NCBI RefSeq assembly: GCF_004193775.1
Contig: NC_041009.1
Span: 44,757,534-44,821,533 of the forward strand
DNA from: Glycine soja
Taxonomy: Eukaryota; Streptophyta; Magnoliopsida; Fabales; Fabaceae
Direction: 5' to 3'
DNA: 64,000 bases
Shown: positions 25,970 to 36,908 of the stretch, in pieces
Layout of the letters: the number at the start of each line of letters is the position of its first letter
Numbering within the stretch: the stretch's first letter is position 1
The notes under the pieces: model-generated
What the model was told of the DNA's origin: nothing
The model's input: the letters and a program-made list of their open reading frames with translations, nothing else
The model's database searches: none
Position numbers and translations under genes: made by a program

Positions 25970-26110
25970 TGAAGGAAGCTCTTCAGTGATTCTATATCTC
26001 ACTCTGTGTGAAGCGATAGAATGGTGTGCTATGATATGATACACTTTGCAGAGAATTATCCATAATTTTATTTTCTTTTCTGATTTTTTCTTTATTGATC
26101 ACAACCCAAA

Positions 26111-26130
26111 AGCCCGTTAGAAAATGGGCT
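26111..26130 (-). promoter_or_regulatory. Site II-like promoter elements of RPS10
   Basis: About 150 bases upstream of the RPS10 start the minus strand carries AGCCCA (26125-26130) and a nearby GGGCT (26111-26115). Paired TGGGCY/RGCCCA 'site II' boxes are known TCP-factor targets in plant ribosomal-protein and organelle-biogenesis promoters. The match is by motif and position only. Confidence 0.4.
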
Positions 26131-26921
26131 TTCAAAATCACTATTTTCCGAACCTGACCCAATTATATTTTTGAACTTTCAAAATATTTAAATTAACATT
26201 TAATGGAAGAAATTGGCATCACCATTGTGGCAGAAAGAAAAAGTGAAAAATAATAAACCTTCTTATGACATAACATCTTATAATAAAATTTAAAAAAATT
26301 ATATAAATATTTTTTAAAATAAGATTTCTTTCTTAAAAAAATATTTATTTTAATTAAAAGTAATGTAAACAAACGCATTAAGAGATAAACAATTATTTGT
26401 TTTATTTAAAAGATAGATTTGAACAAACTATACCATAATTTGAAACTTATATGAATGCCTTATTATTTCTTTTGAATTTAAGTGCTAAATTTTGTTAACG
26501 GTACACGAATGCGTTGCATGACCATATTCTACCGGGAAATGCTTCATTGTCCGAATTTGTTATATGAATTCAACGCACAAAAACCATAGTTTTTTTAGGG
26601 TTTAAAATTTAACATTTAGGATCTAGAATATACTAATTCAGCAATGACGTGTAGGCCTCACACATACAGCAATACAAATTTGAGAATTTGCGAGTCACAT
26701 TTTAAATGATTTCAAGAAACCTTCGTGTTATGCGTGTGGATAATAAAACATATTAAAGCGTGTTAAAAGTTTAAACGAGAAATAAACACATGTAAGTGGA
26801 AAAAGGAGGATTTTATTTAAATGAAACGAATTACAAGTTGATCAAGAATCTATTTGAAGTGGTTGATCCTAATGACATTAAACTCAAATCTCTAAAGCAA
26901 GTGGTGATCGAGGTTTTGATT

Positions 26922-27392
26922 TTAATTTAGAGGGGCACGAACAAGAACGGAAAAATTAAACCGATTTTTGTACAGATCCCAGTGAAGTCCAATTTCATCT
27001 TTAATATGCAAGCTCCTTCTATTAACAAAATCTTTGTTCCAGTTGTCAATGAAAACATAACTTCTTGAAGAAGCCCAAAACTTGAAGACAAGATAATGCA
27101 TGGATTGGGTGTCCACATCCCAAATAGTAATTTTGGTTCCCTTTTGAGTCTTAGCTTCTCTTTGGGATTCAACACTCAACACAGGCAGCACCAAGTCCTC
27201 TATCAATTCCTTGGGGAGCAAGAGTCTACTCAAGTTGCCAAGGTCACTCTTTGTGAGCAATTTCTTTATCTTCCATGGGTCATCATAAAGCATCAACTTT
27301 GTTGAGTAGTCCCAATGATTGTCTTCTTCTTCCCTCTCTCTCATCACATTAGTTCTCATTCTTCCATCATCTTTATTGACAGAGTTTCTCAT
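26922..27392 (-). CDS. B3 DNA-binding domain protein, copy 1
   Basis: Predicted small nuclear transcription factor of the plant-specific B3 superfamily: 156 aa, one exon. An acidic/basic N-terminal tail of about 35 residues precedes one B3 domain (about 36-150): 'KKLLTKSDLGNLSRLLLPKE' at the start, 'TITIWDVDTQS'-type strands in the middle ('KITIWDVDTQSMHYLVFKFW'), and 'YVFIDNWNKDFVNRRSLHIK' for the DNA-contacting part. It resembles the short single-B3 proteins of the At2g33720/At3g25182 type rather than ARF, LAV or RAV proteins, as no other domain is present. ATG at 27392 is the first in frame after stops. A paralogue at 33598-34068 differs at eight residues by my count, seven of them in the first 28. 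Confidence 0.85.
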   Translation of the reverse strand: MRNSVNKDDGRMRTNVMREREEEDNHWDYSTKLMLYDDPWKIKKLLTKSDLGNLSRLLLPKELIEDLVLPVLSVESQREAKTQKGTKITIWDVDTQSMHYLVFKFWASSRSYVFIDNWNKDFVNRRSLHIKDEIGLHWDLYKNRFNFSVLVRAPLN

Positions 27393-27454
27393 GATGGAAG
27401 ACGTGTATTTGAAATTGGAATGAGAGAAAGAAAAAGAAAAAGAAACTTAGGTTT

Positions 27455-27775
27455 CATTCCCTAATAGAAAGGAGTAGTGTATTTATATAAAAGAGACATG
27501 AAGCATAAATTTTCAAAAATTTCTTAAAGATTATTTAGGAAATTAACGATCGATTTATTAGTATCTCACCATCGATTTAAGAAAGTAAATTTATCTTTTG
27601 TAAATTTATCTTTAGTTCCATTCCCTAATAGAAAGGAGTAGTGTATTTATACAAAGGAGACATGAAACATAAATTCCCATAAATTTCTTAAAGATTATTT
27701 TGGAATTTAACGATCGATTTATTAGTATCTCACGGTTGATTTAAGAAAGTAAATTTATATTTTGTATCTATGTAT
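27455..27775 (-). promoter_or_regulatory. Tandemly duplicated B3 promoter segment (164-bp unit)
   Basis: The unit 27455-27618 is repeated at 27619-27775. Both begin 'cattccctaatagaaaggag' and contain a TATA-like box for the minus strand (27480-27490, TTATATAAAT; 27644-27652, GTATAAATA). The proximal box lies about 90 bases upstream of the B3 ATG. Both units share 'aacgatcgatttattagtat'. The paralogous promoter near 34130-34285 has only one unit. Confidence 0.8.
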
Positions 27776-28517
27776 GGTCTAAGAATTAGGAAACCATATC
27801 TTATCTATTAGCACGGTCAAATTATACTATTTTGATCGTTAATTTTTTCGAACAATATAATATTATTATCAATCTGTGTTCAAATTGTGCGACCTATATT
27901 ATCTGTTAGTCTCCAAATTATATCTCCAAATTATATTATATGGCTTGACATAATAAACTGTCAATCATTTATAGATAGGAAGTTATGGATTTTTTTTATA
28001 CAAAATCTGACATTTTCTTTCGATCTATTTTATTGTTAACTAAATATACGTGCTTCGCCGTTTTAAATGACAATATCATTTTTTTAATATTTGTTTTGCC
28101 AAATATTAAAAAATAAAAATAAAAATAAATAGATATTATATCAATACTAATAATACATGACAAACCCTCATCCTTTATGTGTATCGGGAAAGATTAAGTG
28201 AATTTTAGTGATTGTATCTTTTATATTGACTTTTATCCAATATTAATTTCTTACTTATCAATTTGATAAATTAAGATATACATATCATTAGGTTGCATTC
28301 CTCAATAGGTCATTGAATTTATTTATTTCGAATTTTCAAATAGATTTCTAAATTATTTTTCTTTTTAATTGGTCTCTAAACAAAAAAGTATATCTTTATA
28401 TTACTTTTTGACAGCTTAAAAAATCTTCACAAAATGACAATTTGTGATGGTATTAGAAATTCTAGGAACTTAATTAAAAAAAAAAAAAAACTTAGGAACA
28501 TATTTAAAATTTCATAA

Positions 28518-30636
28518 ATAGTTCAAGGAAATACTAAGTAATTTAACCTATATATTTTAAAAAGAATACGATAAAGATGCTAGAAAAGTTTGGTGAAGAT
28601 ATCCCCTTATTATATAAACGTGTAAATTTATCTGCTTTTATAGGCATTCACTCTCATTTTAATATATTTTTCTCTTGAATGTTGAACTTCACTCTCATCT
28701 AATTTATCCTCTTATGCTTTTTTTTAAAAAAATATCCTTTTACACTTTTAATAACAATTAATTTTTTTTAACAAAATTTATCTAAATATCATAAACCAAT
28801 TTCGAATATATATTTTTTATTCAAAACTCAAATACATTCCTAACATTCATATGATATATCATCTTATATTTCTAATATCAAATAAATGATTTAATATGGC
28901 TTTTTTTAAATATTGTAGTCTTAACTAATTTATCCTTATCTTGAACATTTTTTTTTCTTGGGCATTCTTAGACACTGGTTCAATTTTGCTAACGATTTAT
29001 GCTAGACTCGAAAGCCTTTAATTCTAATTCTAATAAAATAATTTCAATATTTATTTAAATTTCTTATATATGTAGAATCTTTTCCTTCAAAAAATATATG
29101 TAAAATCTTCATTCCCGAGACCAACACACATATATTATATTTTATTTTCCATAAAACGTAAGCTTTTTCATTGTTTGATAATACTATCAATTTCAATCTT
29201 TATTTTGTTTCAAAATTTCATAATATTCGCATAATTCGTGAAAATTTTTTACAGTATATTTTATTAAATTTAGCTTTTTAATAAACATTCCATTATCTTC
29301 CTACTCCAATATATAGTTTTCTTCCTGAAAAAATGAACCAAACTCGATAAATATTATTCTTTATAAATCTACTCCATTTTCAAATGCTCTCATTTTCAAA
29401 TACTCTCATTTTCTCTTATCTTTTTTGAATATGCATTTCACGCACTATTCCTACAACTAGCTAAACACAGACACACACATAATCACTTTAATTGAGTACC
29501 ACACTTTTAATCAACTCTTTTATCTTTAAATTTAAATTTTAATATTTCTTAAGAAATTGTCAATAGTGAAAATAACATTATATCATAATTTTTAATTATA
29601 ATCTAATTTATATATTCAAAACATTTATTTATATAAAGGTAATTACAATTACAATATATAATAAATAAATTTTAGCTATCTTTATATAAGGGACCAAATG
29701 AAATTTTTTTAATAATGAAGAGACTAAATTTAATCAATTAAATAAGTATAGGATCCAACTTAGAAATTTAGCCTTAATTTTATTTTAATAATATCGTTAG
29801 GTTAGTTAGATGTCACGTGAGGAGTCACATGAGATGCGTTTGGGTGTTTAATTTGCTTCAGTTCATTTATCACTTTTATTCCAGTATATCCGGATTAAAC
29901 AAAAAGAAGATGTGAAAGATATGTTTTTTAAAAAGCAAATTCAATCTGCTTTGTGACTTTGTCCAGAACTCGTGATTTTGGTTTTCTTGCATTTGTCTAG
30001 AGTGAAAGAAACTTTTATGCGAACAAATTGATTAATTTCGGAACTTTATAATGTGATTCCTTAATTTAGTGGGATTCGATCCCCTTTTTAATTTGTTAGA
30101 CATAACTTTCTTAAGAATAAAATGTCTCTTCCTTAGTGTAGATTTGGATAATTTGTTTATGGGTTTTGACCTAATCTCCACACCCTGTGATCCTTCGTTT
30201 CTTCTTTGATATCTGAGGCGAGTTTTTTTTTTTATGGGGTTTTTTGGGGTGATTTATTAATTATAAAATTTGAAAAGATAACTAATTTTAATTAATAATT
30301 ATAAAAATCAAATACACCTTTTTCTTTAAACTAGTCAAATCCTATCCCTTTTTATTACGTACATAGAAATTTTGATTTTACATTTTTAGCTAATTAAAAA
30401 TCGCCATATAAATATAAACTTAAAAATATAATTATTATCTAAATCAACAATCTTATTGTATATAATAATCAATGCTTGGGTATCAATATATTTTAATTAA
30501 ACTTTAATTAGTCTAAGACGTAAAGCACTAGTATAGAAAAATAAATATTTTATAAACTAAGTTCAGAAGGTTTTAGAGTACAATTGAAGCCTTTGCAAAA
30601 GAAACAAACAAAAACTCTATAATACACAATAACTAA
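28518..30636. other. Intergenic AT-rich DNA
   Basis: No supportable gene or element boundary in 2.1 kb. The final part below 30637 is probably the 3' UTR of the DOMON/b561 gene. This interval and the b561 gene body are absent from the second copy of the duplicated block. Confidence 0.5.
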
Positions 30637-32043
30637 CTAACTAATAACGATTTCAACATGATTCTCAGGATTCTTGACCCTCTTCTTGATGCACACCCAG
30701 GTCCAAGTTATCACCTCCAATACCATAGCAATTATAGCCAAGGAAATGATTGAGCCCACATAGGTCTTTTTCCAGATATTCTGAGCGTTGAGAATCTCAA
30801 AACCTTTCCAGACGTTCCATATGGCCAAGGCAATAATTGAATAACCAACTAAATAATGAAAAATGTTCCAAAACATTCTATACTTGTGATCCTTCTTAGG
30901 CCTCAAAAACACAGCAACACAGACTTGTATAATTGCGAGACACAACAGAGTGATTCCAACACATCTGTGAGGAGCGTTATGAACGCCATAATGATTTCCA
31001 ATATACAAACCAGTACCAAAGCCAGCAATGCCAATAAAAAATGCCAGTGATTGACATGCTCGATGCAAGTGAAACCAAGTGGGTCCTAAACCATCAAATA
31101 CCTTCAAGTAGCGAGCCAATATTACCCCAATCGGCATTAGAATTCCCCAACTTATGGTATTCAAAATTCCATGAACCTGAAAAAATTACAAGGTGTCGAT
31201 TAGACATGCATTCTAAAACAAAACTTTCAAAATATAATAATAATAACTTCTAAAAAAAATATGCCTAATTATAAAAATAATTCTGTTATTCATCCCAACC
31301 CACTAAATCAATCCTCTTATATTTTAATTTAATTTTTATTTATCATTCGATCGATCAATCAAATAATGACACGAGATAAGAAATATTATGAAGTTCATGA
31401 TTCTTACCTTTCTCAACGTGATTCTTGAGTCCACATTCCCACCTGTTTGGGAAACCTTCCCGGATAAGAAATCTAAGGTTCCAAAAGACTGAAGATTAGC
31501 GCGTGAAAAAGAGTGTGGTCTGAGAGTGCCATCATCGGAAACCAAGCCTTCTTGCCAAGCATGATTCACCAAAGTCGTATTCCCGGGAAGTTGAAAACTG
31601 GCGAAGATGATGACATGCCGGTTTGTGTAGGATGCAGAAACACCATAAACCGGAAAACTGAGATTACCCTCTTGCAACATTGTCGCATAACTTGTTATTG
31701 GTGACGTATAGGCTTTGATACTTCCATCAGATCTATAAACAGCCACGAATGCTTGTGAACCAAGCATGCCCTTTGAGGTGGGATTTATGGCCCATGCAAC
31801 CCAACTAGAATCATTCACGTTGGCCTTATTGAATGCAACATCGATTGCACCCGAAGATGGGTGATAGTTCCAGTGCAGTGAGGATTCAAGCACCGGCAAG
31901 TCCTTGCATGCCGCATAGTTAACTTTATTGGGAAATTTGTATGAGTTGCATGGTTGTGGGGTGGCAGGAACAATGATCGCTGTGAAAAATGTTAGTAACA
32001 AGAGCAACAATAGGAATGGATTTCTAATGGAAGAAACCGCCAT
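30637..32043 (-). CDS. Cytochrome b561 and DOMON domain-containing protein
   Basis: Predicted ascorbate-reducible transmembrane electron carrier with an extracytoplasmic haem-binding DOMON domain, probably at the plasma membrane. Two exons, 31408-32043 and 30637-31176, are joined in phase 0 across a 231-base intron, giving 391 aa. Residues 1-31 are a signal peptide (poly-Leu 'LLLLLLLTFF'). The DOMON domain spans about 47-165, preceded by the 'CNSYKFP...YAACKDLP' cysteine region typical of AIR12-like proteins. Exon 2 gives a b561 core with about five hydrophobic segments and the expected histidines ('VHGILN', 'HLHRACQS', 'HNAPHRCVGI', 'FHYLVGYSI'). Start at 32043: the extra upstream codons in this frame begin at TTG, so ATG 32043 is the first true start. 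A TATA box lies about 90 bases upstream. Confidence 0.92.
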
Positions 32044-32099
32044 AATCAATCAAAGGAGAAGAAAAATCAGAGAATCAATAATGTTAATGCTGTTGAAAA

Positions 32100-32453
32100 C
32101 TTATGCCGATACTGAACGGCCTTGCATACTTTTATAGGGTGAATTTTATCTCTTATCTAAACTTTTCTTGATAAATATCTCTTATCTAAATTTAACTGTT
32201 GGATGAATTTTAACTTATCTTAATGAGTTTTTATCATATATATATCTGAATCTAACTGTTAGAATAAATTTGATTAGGGAATCCCGAAATATAGGATTTT
32301 ATCACATACATTTCAAATTTCAAATAACTCATCAAAATTTTAAGTGGGATTAAATAATTAATATTGTGATAAAATTGTGTTGTGTATTAGTTATATAATA
32401 TATCTTTTTACATTGACATTCAATTGAAGATTTGTAAGATTGCACGAAATCTT
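32100..32453 (-). promoter_or_regulatory. Promoter region of the b561/DOMON gene (block B, first copy)
   Basis: The minus strand carries CTATAAAAG at about 32129-32137, about 90 bases upstream of the ATG. The whole interval recurs at 35034-35387 without the gene. The border 'gcacgaaatctt' at 32453 matches that at 35387. Confidence 0.75.
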
Positions 32454-32911
32454 AGCTAATGTAATAATAAACCTATAATTTCATATTTCTGTTAGAGGAT
32501 AATAGTCTCGATTCGGTGTCATTTAAAAACTTAAAATACGCTAATTTTAATAAATAAAATCGTTATATATTTTTGTTAATTTATTTATCTTTATATTTGT
32601 TAATGTATATGCATGCTTATTATATATGTTGCTTCATGAAATTTCATTTCATCTCCTTAATTTCATAAATTCTAATAATAATAGGTCCAAATGTAATAAC
32701 ACAACTTTGTCTCTTCCAACAAGTCAAAAAGTACATTTTTATAATATGATGAAGAAGTTTATGAAATCTCACAAACTCATTTAAGAAAAAAGACAAATGA
32801 AGAAGATGATAATTCAAAGTTGAAAGTTACAACTATCTAAGTCAAAAGACGTGTCTTCATTATTAAAAGAAAAAGAAAGTTCAAAGTTACAACTATTCAA
32901 GACAACTTTGA
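32454..32911. other. Spacer between block B and the second block A
   Basis: AT-rich DNA with no gene. A short direct repeat around 'aaagttacaactat' occurs at about 32822 and 32883. Confidence 0.5.
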
Positions 32912-35028
32912 CATCACCATTGTGACAGAAAGAAAAATTGAAAAATAATACATAACATCTTATAATAAACTTTTAAAAAATTATATAAATATTTTTTTAA
33001 ATAAGATTTCTTTCTTAAAAAATATTTATTTTAATTAAAAGTAATTTCAACACGCATTAAGAGATAAAAAAATTATTTATTTTATTTAAAAGATAAATTT
33101 GAACAAACTATGCTATAATTTGAAACTTATATGAATGCCTTATTATTTCTTTTGAATTTAAGTGCTAAATTTTGTTAACGGTACACGAATGCGTTGCATG
33201 ACCATATTCTACCGGGAAATGCTTCATTGTCCGAATTTGTTATATGAATTCAACGCACGAAAACCATAGTTTTTTTAGGGTTTAAAATTTAACATTTAGG
33301 ATCTAGAATATACTAATTCAGCAATGACGTGTAGGCCTCACACATACAGCAATACAAATTTGAGAATTTGCGAGTCACATTTTAAATGATTTCAACAAAC
33401 CTTCGTGTTATGCGTGTGGATAATAAAACGTATTAAAGCGTGTTAAAAGTTTAAACGAGAAATAAACACATGTAAGTGGAAAAAGGAGGATTTTATTTAA
33501 ATGAAACGAATTACAAGTTGATCAAGAATCTATTTGAAGTGGTTGATCCTAATGACATTAAACTCAAATCTCTAAAGCAAGTGGTGGGGTTTTGATTTTA
33601 ATTTAGAGGGGCACGGACAAGAACGGAAAAATTAAACCGATTTTTGTACAGATCCCAGTGAAGTCCAATTTCATCTTTAATATGCAAGTTCCTTCTATTA
33701 ACAAAATCTTTGTTCCAGTTGTCAATGAAAACATAACTTCTTGAAGAAGCCCAAAACTTGAAGACAAGATAATGCATGGATTGGGTGTCCACATCCCAAA
33801 TAGTAATTTTGGTTCCCTTTTGAGTCTTAGCTTCTCTTTGGGATTCAACACTCAACACAGGCAGCACCAAGTCCTCTATCAATTCCTTGGGGAGCAAGAG
33901 TCTACTCAAGTTGCCAAGGTCACTCTTTGTGAGCAATTTCTTGATCTTCCATGGGTCATCATAAAGCATCAACTTTGTTGAGTAGCCCCAATGATTGCCT
34001 TCTTCTTCACTCTCTCTCATCACACGAGTTCTCATTCTTCCATCATCTTCATTGCCAAAGTTTCTCATGATGGAAGGCGTGTATTTGAAATTAAAATGAG
34101 AGAAAGAGAAAGAAAAAGAAACTTAGGTTTCATTCCCTAATAAAAAGGAGTAGTGTATTTATACAAAAGAGACATGAAGTATAAATTCCCAAAAATTTCT
34201 TAAAGATTATTGTGGAAATTAACGATCGATTTATTAGTATCTCACCGTTGATTTAAGAAAGTAAATTTATCTTTTGTATCTATGAATGGTCTAAAAATTA
34301 GGAAACCATATCTTATCTATTAGCGCTATCAAATTATACTATGTTGATCGTTAATATTTTCGAACAATATGATATTATTATCAATCTGTGTTCAAATTGT
34401 GCGACCTATATTATCTATTAGTCTCCAAATTATATGACATGGCTTGACATGATAAACTGATCATTTATAGAAAGTTATGAATTTTTTTATACAAAATTTG
34501 ATATTTTCTTTCGATCTATTCTATTGCTACCTAAATATATGTGGTTCACTGTTTTAAATGACAATATCATTTTTTTAATATTTGTTTTACCAAATATTAA
34601 AAAATAAAAATAAAAATAAATAGATACTATATCAATACTGATAATATATAACAAACCCTCATCCTTTATGTGTATCGGAAAAGATTAAGTGAATTTTAGT
34701 GATTGTATCTTTTATATTGACTTTTATCCAATATTAATTTCTTACTTATCAATTTGATAAATTAATATATACATATCATTAGGTTGCATTCCTCAATAGG
34801 TCATCGAATTTATTTATTTCGAATTTTTAAATAGATTCCTAAATTATTTTTCTTTTTAATTGGTCTCTAAACAAAAAAGTACATCTTTATATTACTTTTT
34901 GACAGCTTAAAAAATCTTCACAAAAATGACAATTTGTGACGGTATTGGAAATTCTAGGAACTTAATTAAAAGAAATCAGGGGCTTAATTAAAAAAAAAAA
35001 ACTTAGGAACATATTTAAAATTTCATAA
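32912..35028 (-). repeat. Duplicated block A, second copy
   Basis: Copy of 26217-28517. It is followed within a few bases by a copy of block B, so the 3.6 kb that separates A from B in the first copy is missing here. Confidence 0.9.
33598..34068 (-). CDS. B3 DNA-binding domain protein, copy 2
   Basis: 156 aa, same length and frame as the gene at 26922-27392. The B3 domain is identical except for one Ser-to-Asn change ('NRRNLHIKDE'). The other seven differences fall in residues 4-28 of the tail, for example 'MRNFGNEDD' here against 'MRNSVNKDD'. The reading frame is intact with no premature stop, so the copy may be functional. A TATA-like GTATAAATA lies at about 34155-34163. About 1 kb further upstream sits an orphan copy of the b561 promoter in the same orientation, which could change its expression. 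Confidence 0.85.
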   Translation of the reverse strand: MRNFGNEDDGRMRTRVMRESEEEGNHWGYSTKLMLYDDPWKIKKLLTKSDLGNLSRLLLPKELIEDLVLPVLSVESQREAKTQKGTKITIWDVDTQSMHYLVFKFWASSRSYVFIDNWNKDFVNRRNLHIKDEIGLHWDLYKNRFNFSVLVRAPLN

Positions 35029-35033
35029 GAAAT

Positions 35034-35387
35034 CTTATGCCGATACTGAACGGCCTTGCATACTTTTATAGGGTGAATTTTATCTCTTATCTAAATCTTT
35101 TCTTGATAAATATCTCTTATCTAAATCTAACCGTTGGATGAATTTTAACTTATCTTAATGAGTTTTTATCATATATAAATCTAAATCTAACTGTTAAAAT
35201 AAATTTGATTAGGGAATCCCGAAATATAGGATTTTATCACATACATTTCAAATTTCAAATAACTCATCAAAATTTTAAGTGGAATTAAATAATTATATTG
35301 TGATAAAATTGTGTTGTGTATTAGATATATAATATATCTTTTTACATTGAAATTCAATTGAAGATTTGTAAGATTGCACGAAATCTT
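35034..35387 (-). promoter_or_regulatory. Orphan copy of the b561/DOMON promoter (block B, second copy)
   Basis: Very similar to 32100-32453, including the minus-strand TATA motif CTATAAAAG near 35063-35071. The b561 coding sequence that should follow is absent; the next gene downstream on the minus strand is B3 copy 2. Confidence 0.8.
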
Positions 35388-36908
35388 CTCTATTTTCACT
35401 ATCTTTTCATTAACCTCCTTAATTATTTGAAAATCATTAAATAAATATTTTTATACATTACATTAACCCTCTTAATTATTTGAAAAATATTGTACCTTCT
35501 TTTTCTACAAGGAAGATTGCTTGAAAAGTTTTAAAAAAAAATTGTGCAATCTCATAAACATCAGATATTGCCAATGTTATTTACTTTATCTCTAATTATT
35601 GATATTTTGTAATTATAGAAAAATTAAGAATCTCTTAATAGAATAGAAGTAAAGCCAAAATGTTAGGTTCCGCATATTTGAACTTCGTGTGTTCACGATT
35701 CTGATTTCTTACCCCTCGCTTTGCTTGTTTAAATTCTGTTTACAGTTGTTTTTTTTGTTTAACTGTTTGGAAGGGATAAGTATTTAGAACTAGTACCGTT
35801 GATTCCTATAGGTACTATTGCCATATTTGGAAATCAAACTTATTTTAGTTTGTAATTCACACGCAACAACAATTAAGTTTTTTAGTAAACGAAAATTTTA
35901 AAAATTAGTTATTATAATGTTAGAATGTGGCCTTCATAATCAGATCATTTATTCATCACATCTCAGGTCTACCTTTTCATTTATTCAACTATTATTAAAA
36001 CTGCAATGTACTCATGCCTACAAAATAATACACGATTATATATGTAAAGGTTTGGTACAATAATGTTAGACTCCTACTCATACCTACTTATAGTAGTTAA
36101 TTACCTAAGTCTAAAACTTTGATAAATAAAATCCTACCTTTTTGAAAATATTTTTTGTGCTCATCTGTTACGTATTAACCCTATGGTCATCTCTATAAGC
36201 ATTAAACCGAACCAAATAATACATCATTCTTTTTCTTTTTTAGATAAATGATACATGATTCTTTATTGTACATCTACATATCGGACACATCAAAAGAAAA
36301 TTTTGGTTGCCCTCATTTGCCAATAAAGAGACTAGGTTAAATCACTACTACTACCTTGCAAAATGAATCACCCCCCATGAATCACTAGGTTAGGGTGCCC
36401 AAATTGCTCAACGGTTTACCAATCAAAGTCACTAACCCATTTTATAATACTCTCAGTTCCTTGACAGTAGTCTTGTACCAGTTCATGACACAACACTTAG
36501 AAAAGAAACTTAAAATTTATCATAGTACCATTTAGCTAGTATGAAGGAACAAAGACATGGAAAAAGATTCTGTAGACAAGATCTTAAAATACACTACTGG
36601 CCCAAATAAATGAAACTAATCAGATAACAATAGAAATTACTCAACAATATTTGTCTCAGTATGAAAGAAACCTACTCTCTAATACAACCAATGGAAAGGA
36701 AGACAACACATGCTAGCACATTACACTCAACACTGTACATCTATAAAGACAACTAAGTTAACAATCAATTAGATTCTCACATAACCGTGCAACTACTATT
36801 TACATTCTCAGACTAACATAGGACAAAGATTACAACACAATAAGAGATGATGGCAAAGCTCTACAATCAGAACTACCATAACTTTATGCATGAGTTCTAA
36901 AAAATTAT
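35388..36908. other. Intergenic and 3' UTR of the BAH/agenet gene
   Basis: No gene seen. The last few hundred bases before 36909 are less AT-rich and probably 3' UTR. Confidence 0.5.

Larger units (their letters stand above)
26217..28517 (-). repeat. Duplicated block A, first copy (B3 gene plus flanks)
   Basis: From 'catcaccattgtgg' at 26217 to 'ttcataa' at 28517 this block is highly similar to 32912-35028, both coding and non-coding. The copies differ mainly by small indels and by an extra 164-base tandem repeat in this copy's B3 promoter. Confidence 0.9.
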
